DNA of 21,933 bases from Priapulus caudatus. Taxonomy: Eukaryota; Priapulida; Priapulimorpha; Priapulimorphida; Priapulidae. The position numbers and the translations under genes were made by a program. Below the pieces are notes generated by a model that saw only the letters and a list, made by a program, of their open reading frames with translations, ran no database searches and was not told the origin of the DNA. Where the stretch lies: positions 594,084-616,016 of the forward strand of contig NW_014577153.1 of assembly GCF_000485595.1 (NCBI RefSeq), in the 5' to 3' direction. Positions 9,501 to 15,170 of the stretch are shown here, piece by piece (within the stretch, counting starts at the first letter, position 1; every line of letters begins with the position of its first letter).

Positions 9501-12500
9501 ACAACGGCAGGCATGGCAGGGGATTGGTCCATCCCTGCAGCAAGCAGCGAAGGCACTAGGTATGCACTCACGAACAAACTGAAAGCAGTCAATTTACAGC
9601 CAGAATTATGATAATCATTCGTCCTGTATGCTCCTCACTAGTGACTATTCACATATTGAGCCGCAGTAGTGTACAGGAGCATGAGCCATGCATTTTTGCT
9701 ACTGCTTGGTAGTTATGGTGACGATTTGGTAATCACGTAGCTACCGTTTGTGTCTAGGGAAGAGCAACATCACTGCCGAGCGGAGCCGTGCGGCACACGA
9801 GAACGAACCGCTTGCACCCCCTCAGCAGCAACAGCAGCCTCAAGACCAGAAGCCGTTGCAACCGCAGGAAAAGCAGCAGCCATGGCAACAACAAACACAA
9901 CAGCAGCAACCCGCAAAACAGCAGCCATGGCAACAGCAGCAACAAAAGCAGCTGACGCAGTCTAAAAAAGAGGTACATTTGTTGTCTTATATTTTATTAA
10001 GGAATCAACTAGACTGATCCTTAATTAGTTGTATGTAAGTGTATGTTAGTCATCCGTACACTCCACTGGTATACAAATGTGCGCGTACACTCATTGGGCG
10101 CATCCTTCGTTATTACATTGAGCTGACTACTGGCATTTTGTGTGTGTGTGCGTGTGCGTGTGCGTGTGCGTGTGCGTGTGCGTGTGCGTGTGCGTGTGCG
10201 TGTGCGNNNNNNNNNNCGTGTGCGTGTGCGTGTGCGTGTGCGTGTGCGTGTGCGTGTGCGTGTGCGTGTGCGTGTGCTGCGTGTGCGGGGGCGGGGGCGT
10301 GTGCGTGTGTGTGTGTTTGTAAGTGTCAGTGTCTTCATACGCCTACCCCAATAGAAATGCTGTTATTGGGTAGATATTTGTGAGATTCCATAGTGATGTG
10401 TAGTGAATAGCGAGCACCAGTGTAACAAAAATAATCAACAATAAGATTTAAAACATATTCTACATAATTATAGGACGTAGAGGACAGCACAAAAGCCCTG
10501 AAGCAGCTGCTCAACATTAAGTGTGAAGGAGATGTTCCGTCAGAGGGAGCCACCAACAGTAATGTCGACGCCGTCCAGTACGGTATTCCAGTCTCTGTGG
10601 AAGATCTCTTTAAAAGTAAGATTATTACGGATTTTAGGAAGTGATGTGATTTGAGGATAGAGGTCATTGCAACCTCGTACGCATTTGTGAGACCAGCGAT
10701 GGAGCTTTTGTCGCATTGTTGTAGCCCCGCAGCATTTTATTCTATTCTTGTAATTTGCAGCTGTTTCTTATCGTAATTTGCTTCTTTTCGTTTCTAGCGA
10801 GTGTCGTAATTGCAGCTTTATTTGCGTTATTCTATCTCTTGTAGCTGCCAGTGAAGCTGCATTGATCAGGCAGCAGCAGCAGCAGCAGCCACGGGTGCAG
10901 CAGAGGCCGATCATGCATCCACAGGTTCAGGCGCCTATTCAGCCGATGTTACAGAAGACACAAATGGCAGCACATGTACAGCCAAACCGAGTCAGTGCTC
11001 AGGGAAATCAAGCAGCTATATCTGCGCTAGGTGGCAGGCAACAACCGAGAAGGTATGCAGTTGTCGTTGGTTTTTGTAAACTTTTGCAGAACGGTGCTTT
11101 GCGTTAAACTGAACATTGCTGTTAAATGTTTTGATGTACACCTATTGCAAAGACAGGACACTAATTAATGTTGGTTTTCGTAACAGGGCCGTATATGATC
11201 TGGCGATGTGGTGCCAGGGAGTCGGCCTCCATCCACCTCACTATGAGTACATTTCGCAGGGATCTGTGAGTAGGCTCATTCAAAATTGTCAACATTAAAA
11301 TCGCATGTTATAATTACACTTAAACCTGTGTTAGCAAATATTTTTATACAATGGACACCTATTCATAAAGAATACTTAGCAGTTCCTTGGAGTAGAATGA
11401 GCACCCATCTGTAAAATACACTTTGCATATTTTTTGATTGGGAGTGATGCACTGAAACCACCTAGATCTATAGAAGGGCACATATCTGTAAACGCAACTT
11501 TTAGGGGTTTACCTTGAGTGACCCTTATATACAGGTTTGACTGTACATCAAGATACAGATTGTCGCAACATTATGCCTCCATATTACACTCACACGGCAT
11601 CTCTCAAAGTTTCACCATCATTCACTATATGCCGTTGGAGTTGTTCATTGATTTGTGGATATCGGTCCCTCGCAGATAGAAACACCGTCATGTTCCATGT
11701 CATGCATTAATCTTGAATTTAGTCTTTTCTTTTGTGATGGAATACAATAATTTACTTTCCAAGATGGCACTAGCATCTTTTCAGAATACGACCTGTGACT
11801 TCCACCGAAGAAACGTAGTTCTGAAAATAATAAATAAAGTCTTCGATTCCCAGTTGGCCAATAAACCAACGAACCTAAAGGCTGAGCCAGAAAAAACAAA
11901 CACGATAGGTATTTTGCTCGCGCACCGTGTGCGGGGGCCTTAACGGCTAATCATCGCTCATCTTCTGCAGGATGTGTTCGCGAAGCTGACGCTGAGTAAC
12001 GGCCTGCGCTGCCAGGGCTCGATGATGCGTAGCCGCGACCAGGCGGCAGAGAGCGCCGCCGCCGTCACGCTCATGCACGTAGGCTCGAACAACCCCGCCA
12101 TGGTGCGACCCCCACCACTCACGGCTGGCTTCTCTCCTCGTCCACCTCCGCCACCAGGTGGGCTATTCGTGTAGCGTGGCGGGACGACGATCGCTCGTGC
12201 TGGGGTGGGGGGGGGGCAAAACACTGTGTGTTCGACGGTGTGAGATAGAATCATCACGTAGAGCAGTGTGTACAGAGTGTCGTATAAACGTTGGCTAAAA
12301 TCCTTGTGCATACAGTGATACTTGCAATGATGCTTTGGTGCAGTGTTGAGAGCATAGAATACTTTAGCACATTGTGTTATGAGAATAGAAGAAGGGAGCA
12401 CAGAGTATTGCAAGCATAGCCTATAATCTTGTACGGAATGGTCTGAACATAGAATATTGGCAGGTACCCATACTTCCTTGAGTCCTGCCATTGCGTGTGT

Positions 12501-13789
12501 ATAAGAAGCTCCCTATGGTGTTAATTGCGATAATGCCTGTCAACATTATCATTGGCAAGATATTGAGTAGTACATTGCTTTTCAGGTGGATATCCAGGGC
12601 CTAGGGGACTTCACCAAATACAGAATTCATCTGTCCATGCAGCGAACATGCACCCTATCAATTATTCATCGAATGTGCTTGCCCCAGCGAGATTTGTGCC
12701 ACCAGTGATGCCCCATGCAGGAATCATGATGAACGTTGGTGGCACCTTCCCTAGAAGCCCACAAGCAAGTGGTAAACACCTTCCGTCCACCTTCCCATTA
12801 TAATATAGAGATGGCGACTGTCAGTATAAAGTCAGTTCCTAATTGTTTTGTCAGTAAGTGATGACGATGCGGTGCAAAGTGGCATCGCACACCAGTGCCG
12901 AACGTGTTAGCTGCATGTGGTGGTCACACATAGCGGAAGAATGACATAGCACTCGGGTGTGAAGGCATGCCGATGTGTTACATCAGTATGCTCACGCGCG
13001 TGTCAGCGATATTTCTAATAGAAGAATAGATAATGCTGTAGTGCTGCACCACACAATCACAATAGCCATTATCACATACTCTGCGGCTGTTCTAGGTGGC
13101 ATGGAGCAGAGGGATTTGACTGGACAGGCACTGGCTCAGAGACCAGTTGATTTCAATAAGTCGGAAGCAAGTTCTGACAGCCCGCGAACACCACAGAAGT
13201 CATCCGGTGGAATTCCTGCTGCATTCATACCACTGCAGGTAGTACCACCTTTAAACGATGTCCACTAACCCAACTGGGGCCCATTGCACGAAACGTAGTG
13301 TAGTAATAATTATATCTATAACATAAGATATAGAATGTAAGATATAATTAAAAATCTAAAATATTGTAATTTTGAAGTAGCGTCGTACAAAACCTATGAC
13401 ATTTTAGAGGTTACGGTCATAATACCGCATCGGTCAGGGCATAGACCGTTCCTGGCCATCACAATCGCACACAAACACAAACCCTTTGATCGTCAGCGAT
13501 GTCTCTGCCGCTTCAGGTTCAGAAACAACAGACGCCGGTTCGTAAAAAGTCGGCTGAGGTGATCGTTGGAGAGCAGCCAATGGCTAGTACCACCACAAGA
13601 CGCTCGGCAGGCACAAAGGTTGCGGAGGCGTCGTCTGCTGGCAGCACGCAGGAACGATTGCAGACCACCAACCTGTTTCAACCCGAGCAGAAGCCAAAGG
13701 ATGCGCAGCCAAAGCAGAAACCGAAACCTCGCCAGCCACGAAAGTCGCGCCTGGCGATAAAGTTTAGCACGACCGGCGAGCAAATATAG
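270..13789 (+). CDS. XRN1: XRN1 5'-3' exoribonuclease gene (24 exons seen; N-terminus off window, internal block missing)
   Basis: XRN1 degrades 5'-monophosphorylated, decapped mRNA in the cytoplasm (P-bodies) one nucleotide at a time. Exons seen: 270-526, 1360-1414, 1471-1593, 1820-1894, 2294-2381, 2618-2731, 3313-3408, 3791-3967, 4261-4343, 4660-4737, 6144-6336, 7040-7172, 7601-7670, 8040-8214, 8971-9111, 9316-9559, 9758-9972, 10474-10615, 10845-11052, 11187-11265, 11971-12157, 12586-12771, 13096-13238, 13517-13789. Exons 3-24 join in phase to 1,073 codons plus stop; with exons 1 and 2 the total is 1,177 residues. Landmarks shared with human XRN1 are GNDFIPHLPH, HLIYRP, DRVVN, VGLRGT, GYRLP, NLSHG, DEF..MWQ.LQ, LSNGL, FIPLQ and PRKSR near the C-terminus. 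The catalytic acidic residues before GNDF lie off the left edge. About 430 residues (linker, conserved region 2, start of D1) are absent between exons 1 and 2. I rely on memory of the human protein, not an alignment run. Confidence 0.95.
538..690 (+). repeat. Purine tract with G-quadruplex motifs
   Basis: A short GT run is followed by G3A repeats, GA repeats and more G3A repeats. Four-run G-quadruplex patterns are visible at 561-577 and 601-620, only about 35 bases past the exon 1 donor, on the transcribed RNA's own strand. Confidence 0.85.
790..1195. mobile_element. Candidate interspersed repeat with TCCG microsatellite
   Basis: It opens with an imperfect inverted pair, tagctcacc (809-817) and agctgagct (828-836), continues with a (GTCC)n run at 866-882, then a non-coding body ending in A-rich and atgcaaatt motifs. 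This arrangement resembles a repeat I have seen in several marine invertebrate genomes, but I cannot name a family. Boundaries are approximate. Confidence 0.45.
1360..1414 (+). CDS. XRN1: XRN1 exon 2 (short, 55 nt; start of D1 remnant)
   Basis: Acceptor tgacag before 1360, donor gtaaac at 1415. In the only phase that fits exon 3 it reads EMYMSEVDYEFNMISYDK (last Lys split). A leading Gly from the upstream exon gives GE, matching the SDGE position just before the D1 segment of human XRN1. The exon is short and its similarity weak, so this call leans on phase and position. Confidence 0.7.
1471..1593 (+). CDS. XRN1: XRN1 exon 3 (D1 region)
   Basis: Acceptor ctgcag, donor gtaaga. It reads from ISIAKGVKVGISVGPKDMDQ through RQWKQQVNALSTR, corresponding to the human segment that precedes the NWAKEVQGI/YLRRKG stretch of D1. 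It starts with one codon base and ends with two. Confidence 0.88.
1820..1894 (+). CDS. XRN1: XRN1 exon 4 (D1)
   Basis: Acceptor actacag, donor gtaagt. It reads CHDRWGVKIGDTHLLLDVRP followed by ISGKK, aligned with human RRKGIIINETSAVVYAQLLTGRK. Lys at the junction with exon 5 is split 2+1. Confidence 0.92.
2155..2275 (+). repeat. Degenerate ~20-bp tandem repeat
   Basis: About six diverged copies of a unit like cttgttcataggatcatag run through the intron between XRN1 exons 4 and 5, ending shortly before the exon 5 acceptor. Non-coding. Confidence 0.7.
2294..2381 (+). CDS. XRN1: XRN1 exon 5 (D1 end)
   Basis: Acceptor ccccgcag, donor gtgcgc. It reads YVCEDDGRVTLEKQWVEKPI then PMVYQLCAK, matching human GEVRLEKQWSKQVVPFVYQTI. 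It ends in phase 0. Confidence 0.95.
2618..2731 (+). CDS. XRN1: XRN1 exon 6 (D1/D2 region)
   Basis: Acceptor tttacag, donor gtatgg. It includes FKTIDEFYSVGSDCFMLGQP and HYGCMGQ, matching human IKTLDDLFPLRSMVFMLGTP and YYGCTGE. Phase 0 at both ends, 38 codons. Confidence 0.95.
2775..3000 (-). mobile_element. Possible 3' end of a non-LTR retrotransposon or SINE, antisense
   Basis: Read on the minus strand, an AATAAA (2794-2799) is followed by CATCTTGAATCTTGAATCT, the kind of short tandem tail that ends some L2/CR1-like LINEs and partner SINEs. The body extends rightwards to roughly 3000 without a coding frame. The family is unknown and the right boundary is a guess. Confidence 0.35.
3313..3408 (+). 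CDS. XRN1: XRN1 exon 7 (D2/D3)
   Basis: Acceptor gtctag, donor gtatgt. It reads VLEIDPKYKGRIRIKVEVLP and DLNLTPVKGREN, aligned with human ITEGRIRVIFSIPCEPNLDAL. Phase 0 both ends. Confidence 0.93.
3409..3790. other. XRN1 intron 7, no feature seen
   Basis: 382 bases of ordinary AT-rich intron. I see no repeat, RNA gene or exon. The acceptor at its end (ttacatcag) has a weak pyrimidine tract. Confidence 0.6.
3791..3967 (+). CDS. XRN1: XRN1 exon 8 (D2/D3)
   Basis: Acceptor acatcag, donor gtcagt. It includes IKWMPGYVAAKHLCVSSSIV, SRITGSLYL and AKIGLNLKLNKTNKE, matching human IKYNPGYVLASRLGVSGYLV, SRFTGSIFI and ANVGLNLKFNKKNEE. 59 codons, phase 0. Confidence 0.96.
4261..4343 (+). CDS. XRN1: XRN1 exon 9 (D3)
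   Basis: Acceptor ccactgcag, donor gttagt. VPGYTKKMDDNWYYSPKVLE matches human VPGYTKKVGSEWMYSSAAEQ. It ends with two bases of a Lys codon. Confidence 0.96.
4660..4737 (+). CDS. XRN1: XRN1 exon 10 (D3)
   Basis: Acceptor ccgctgcag, donor gtgagc. It reads FPELFESLANYSHDVYEEDI then YPNSNG, matching human APELFSYIAKNSQEDVFYED and DIWPGENENG. Confidence 0.95.
5207..5942. mobile_element. Terminal-inverted-repeat element (MITE-like, ~736 bp)
   Basis: The left end ttaggctaaacaaaaaaatt then cctttggttcgggtcac (5227-5243) is inverted at the right as gtgacccgaaccaaagg (5905-5921) then taattttttggtcggccttaa. The inner 17 bases match perfectly and the outer ~20 imperfectly. The interior has no transposase frame. 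It contains T-rich runs, a GTACGCGAT/ATCGCGTAC hairpin near 5577-5596, and GC-rich NotI/NaeI-like words. Target duplication is unclear; TTA/TTAA-like bases sit at both edges. It lies in XRN1 intron 10. Confidence 0.75.
6144..6336 (+). CDS. XRN1: XRN1 exon 11 (D3 winged-helix end)
   Basis: Acceptor gtttccag, donor gtgagt. It reads EKGKEIVRFITTLGCSKLPP through KMQVRSHLIYR, matching human AEKVQEIITWL and VRVTVKPHLLYR. Strongly GC-rich at third codon positions. The reading frame stays open past the donor into a 27-bp repeat array. Confidence 0.95.
6361..6522 (+). repeat. 27-bp minisatellite, six copies, in frame with exon 11
   Basis: Six consecutive 27-bp units (6361, 6388, 6415, 6442, 6469, 6496) read gtcgtcgttaccgtcgctgt then gttaatc, with C/T differences in copies 1-2 and a final T in copy 6. 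They begin 24 bases past the exon 11 donor. As the unit is divisible by three, the exon frame reads through as repeating VVVTVAVLI until a TGA at 6544-6546. Confidence 0.95.
6545..6730 (+). mobile_element. tRNA-derived SINE
   Basis: A degenerate A-box-like tggttagcactcgg (6557-6570) is followed by a B-box-like GTTTCAAGTCC (6595-6605, one mismatch to the GGTTCRANTCC consensus). After that comes a block gtgccctcgagcagggcac (6625-6643) that forms a 7-bp hairpin and continues into cactttatccc. The order A box, B box and a conserved gccc-t-gagca-ggcactt block is typical of tRNA-SINEs of aquatic animals. The 3' boundary is approximate. Confidence 0.65.
7040..7172 (+). CDS. XRN1: XRN1 exon 12 (SH3-like domain start)
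   Basis: Acceptor tgcgcag, donor gtgagc. It includes LWDRVVNARDGYSVPLGLRG and TVVGILPG, matching human LFDRVVNVRENFSVPVGLRG and TIIGI. This begins the SH3-like D4 domain. GC-rich third positions. Confidence 0.96.
7173..7600. other. XRN1 intron 12, no feature seen
   Basis: 428 bases with a standard gtgagc donor and ttccttgcag acceptor. I see no repeat or RNA gene in it. Confidence 0.6.
7601..7670 (+). CDS. XRN1: XRN1 exon 13 (SH3-like domain)
   Basis: Acceptor ccttgcag, donor gtgaga. It reads ATSAYVLYEVVFDEAFPNAI TIR, matching human ADVLFEVLFDEEFPGGLTIR. It starts with two codon bases and ends with two. Confidence 0.96.
7671..8039. other. XRN1 intron 13 with degenerate GTAGCA-like repeat
   Basis: From about 7674 to 7790 the sequence is an imperfect run of gtagtagca/gcagtagct words. 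The rest of the 369-base intron shows nothing notable. Donor gtgaga, acceptor ctgtacag. Confidence 0.6.
8040..8214 (+). CDS. XRN1: XRN1 exon 14 (SH3-like end and NHSP motif)
   Basis: Acceptor tgtacag, donor gtaagg at 8215. It contains GYRLPAFALINLSHG, matching human GYRLPTSALVNLSHG, then a linker and RFNHSPNSPFVPQQ, matching human LNHSPQSLFVPTQ. The last 42 bases (8173-8214) are the founding copy of the tandem array that fills the start of the next intron. Confidence 0.95.
8173..8657 (+). repeat. Tandem array of the exon 14 end, with repeated 5' splice sites
   Basis: The exonic copy (8173-8214, 42 nt, no GT) is followed by ten further copies ending at 8256, 8300, 8344, 8389, 8435, 8477, 8524, about 8568, 8613 and about 8657. 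Lengths are 42-47 bases, commonest 44. A typical copy starts gtaggttcaaccacagtccc and ends gtgccacagcag. Exon/intron-type GT junctions are intact at 8214, 8256, 8300, 8344, 8389, 8435, 8477 and 8613. Those after 8524 and about 8568 read gatagg, and the last has decayed to caagcg. Each junction also resembles a 3' splice site (pyrimidines then cacagcag). Confidence 0.95.
8971..9111 (+). CDS. XRN1: XRN1 exon 15 (Pro/Gln-rich tail)
   Basis: Acceptor ttttctgcag, donor gtagag. It reads KIHQPGSYPQNTQPQFVTPR to GGYTHRQK; 47 codons, phase 0 at both ends, following exon 14 in frame. This tail segment is not conserved with the human protein, so the call rests on splice sites, phase and composition. Confidence 0.82.
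9316..9559 (+). CDS. XRN1: XRN1 exon 16 (DEFSQMWQQLQ motif)
   Basis: Acceptor acattgcag, donor gtatgc. ATDEFSQMWQQLQL matches human DDDEFCNIWQSLQ, a short conserved motif of the otherwise variable tail. The remainder is Gln/Pro/Ser-rich. Confidence 0.93.
9758..9972 (+). CDS. XRN1: XRN1 exon 17 (polyglutamine segment)
   Basis: Acceptor tgtctag, donor gtacat. About 70 residues, nearly half Gln, with two copies of KQQPWQQQ. Both CAA and CAG codons are mixed, which argues against a recent pure CAG expansion. It starts with two codon bases and ends in phase 0. Confidence 0.88.
10140..10316 (+). repeat. GTGTGC hexanucleotide microsatellite with 10-N gap
   Basis: A (GTGTGC)n run is interrupted by Ns at 10207-10216, then resumes and ends in GGGGGC-containing variants. 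The gap falls inside a perfect repeat, so its true length is unknown. It lies in XRN1 intron 17. Alternating purine-pyrimidine sequence of this kind can adopt Z-DNA. Confidence 0.95.
10474..10615 (+). CDS. XRN1: XRN1 exon 18 (LKQLLNIK motif)
   Basis: Acceptor attatag, donor gtaaga. STKALKQLLNIKCEG aligns with human GTRMLKEILKIDG, and the exon continues to YGIPVSVEDLFK. This Leu-rich helix-like motif is one of the few conserved islands in the tail. 47 codons plus one base. Confidence 0.92.
10845..11052 (+). CDS. XRN1: XRN1 exon 19 (Gln-rich, CAG6)
   Basis: Acceptor ctcttgtag, donor gtatgc. It reads ASEAALIR, then six Gln all encoded by CAG, then Pro/Gln/Val-rich sequence ending GGRQQPR. Disordered tail, no recognised domain. 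Confidence 0.88.
11187..11265 (+). CDS. XRN1: XRN1 exon 20 (first half of dsRBD-like module)
   Basis: Acceptor cgtaacag, donor gtgagt at 11266. AVYDLAMWCQGVGLHPPHYE YIS resembles helix 1 and strand 1 of a double-stranded RNA-binding fold. Human XRN1 has LSRICSLVGMPQPDFSF at this position. Phase 0 end. Confidence 0.9.
11315..11545. mobile_element. Short TIR element (MITE, 231 bp)
   Basis: The left end tacacttaaacctgt (11315-11329) is inverted at the right end as acaggtttgactgta (11531-11545), 13 of 15 positions matching. Ends starting with TA and the TACAGTCAAACCTGT-like motif resemble non-autonomous Tc1/mariner-type elements of invertebrates. No coding frame inside. Lies in XRN1 intron 20. 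Confidence 0.65.
11971..12157 (+). CDS. XRN1: XRN1 exon 21 (second half of dsRBD-like module, proline stretch)
   Basis: Acceptor tcttctgcag, donor gtgggc. FAKLTLSNGLRCQG matches human CQVKLSNGLLVHG. SRDQAAESAAAVTLMHVGS matches human SENEAKEKAALFALQQLGS, the strand 3/helix 2 pattern of dsRBDs. The exon ends in PRPPPPPG. GC-rich third positions. Confidence 0.95.
12158..12585. other. XRN1 intron 21, no feature beyond a G-run
   Basis: 428 bases. A ggggtggggggggggc run lies at about 12201-12216. Otherwise I see nothing notable. Confidence 0.6.
12586..12771 (+). CDS. XRN1: XRN1 exon 22 (Pro/Gly/Met-rich tail)
   Basis: Acceptor ttgcttttcag, donor gtaaac. It reads GYPGPRGLHQIQNSSVHAAN through FVPPVMPHAGIMMNVGG. 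The composition resembles the human segment between the LSNGL module and FIPLQ. In phase with both neighbours. Confidence 0.9.
12772..13095. other. XRN1 intron 22, no feature seen
   Basis: 324 bases, donor gtaaac and acceptor gttctag. I see no repeat, RNA gene or exon. Confidence 0.55.
13096..13238 (+). CDS. XRN1: XRN1 exon 23 (FIPLQ motif)
   Basis: Acceptor gttctag, donor gtagta. It ends SGGIPAAFIPLQ, matching human AGGIPGGVHNQFIPLQ at the same place relative to the final exon. The preceding sequence is Ser/Pro-rich. Confidence 0.95.
13239..13516. other. XRN1 intron 23 with AT-rich inverted repeat
   Basis: An 11-bp perfect inverted repeat, taattatatct (13307-13317) and agatataatta (13340-13350), follows gggcccattgcacgaaac. 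It could be a worn MITE end, but no matching partner terminus is visible. Confidence 0.45.
13517..13789 (+). CDS. XRN1: XRN1 exon 24 (last) with C-terminal decapping-factor motif
   Basis: Acceptor ccgcttcag, stop TAG at 13787-13789. It starts VQKQQTPVRKKS (human VTKKRVANKK) and ends PRKSRLAIKFSTTGEQI, matching human RRKSRKLAVNFGVSKPSE. In animals the XRN1 C-terminus binds decapping factors (EDC4 in human, the DCP1 EVH1 domain in Drosophila). The motif is closer to the human form. Confidence 0.96.
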   Translation, partial: VQKQQTPVRKKSAEVIVGEQPMASTTTRRSAGTKVAEASSAGSTQERLQTTNLFQPEQKPKDAQPKQKPKPRQPRKSRLAIKFSTTGEQI

Positions 13790-15170
13790 AGAGTGTGTGG
13801 AGCGTGTCGCTTTGTGCGTGCATCAACTGTGATACTCTTTTGAATCTTCGGTCAACAGATGTATCGTATATTATTTTCGTAAGTAAGGGACGGGAAACGT
13901 CTGCATGTCGGTTGTATACGTGTGGGAAAAGATAGTGTACTGCTATTGTGAGCTGTGTGTTACCACACTACATGTACAGAATGCAGACTTATTGGCACCA
14001 AATTGTTCTCGTATTTGAGTTTACTAGGCTAGACTCTTACTTATGGAACCAGTCTTGTGTTGAAATGATATAAATAATGCACCTGTGACAACAAACAGTT
14101 TAGTGCCCTGTCAGGAACATTATTTGACATTATTGTTTGTGAAAGCGTAATGCAGGTGAGATTCATGTTGAGTTTCCATGTGGCTGTAATTTAGCCGTTT
14201 TGATTATTTAGCCACAGGTGCGTTTTCTTGTATAGAACATAGTGCAAGTCTGTTTTAGATTTTAGCAACTTGTTTTCATTGCAAAGACAACACTGACTTT
14301 TATAGTAAGTGTAAAAATATGTGACGGTAGATGAAGGAGTAGAGTTATAAGCTGTTTTTAAACATTGATTTTTTCTCGAATTATGAGGTACCTATGTAAA
14401 ACCAAAAATATATCACTACTAGTAGGGGTATGTGTTTGGTAAAGTAATTTGCACAAGGCATGATTGCCAACTGTGTGAAATGTGCACTTAATTAAACGTG
14501 TGCGCACACACACCGCACACCCACACGCACACACGCATGTGTGCGGATACGGACGCTAAACACGCACGCACGCACAGACACAAAGACACACGCACACACA
14601 GACACGTACGCACATAAATACCCATACGTACGCGCACACAAACACGAACGCACACACAGACACAAATACTCACGCGCGCATGAATGCACGAACACTGCTT
14701 TAGTTATGTTGAGAAATCAATGTTATCAATGTCAAAGCCAGTAAGCATTGAAGCTGCAGTGCAGAGCTCTACACTTCTGAAGTTGGACTGAGCTAAATTT
14801 TGAAATGTTGGTTACCTGTATGTCACGCTTAAACTAAACGAAGAGGAATTAAAAGCAAACGCCACGTAAGTGGATTTTTTAATGTGTGTTTATAATGGGT
14901 GTACTACACCATTCAAGAAGCTTGTAAAAACTGAATAGATGTTTCAGAACATGTTACAAAATTCGTGTTCATTGGTTTTCATTAAACACGAAGCATTACG
15001 ATATGAATACAAAAACACGAACTAGTTCTAGCCATTCATGGGCAGTACAAATTATAAAATCTGTTTGGTAACAATTCATTTACATCATAATAATTTTCTC
15101 AGACGTCCTTGGTGACTTTGATCACCAACTTGATGCATCGACATCTTCATTGTCTGACACAAATCCTCGG
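13790..15170. other. Convergent 3' region between XRN1 and the minus-strand gene
   Basis: It should contain the XRN1 3' UTR and, from the other side, the 3' UTR of the minus-strand gene. Possible poly(A) signals are ATTAAA at 14491-14496 and 14848-14853 (plus) and ATTAAA on the minus strand at 14878-14883. No canonical AATAAA is obvious for XRN1. A CA/CGCA microsatellite occupies about 14500-14690. Confidence 0.55.
14500..14690. repeat. ACAC/CGCA-rich microsatellite
   Basis: A degenerate run of cacaca, cgcaca and acgcac words with interspersed cagaca and acgtacg. It lies between the two convergent genes. The frames open here are Val/Cys or His/Thr-rich artefacts. Confidence 0.85.

Noticed and set aside
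10039-10383. Cys/Ala or Cys/Val repeat proteins
   Set aside because: Artefact of the GTGTGC microsatellite and its N gap.
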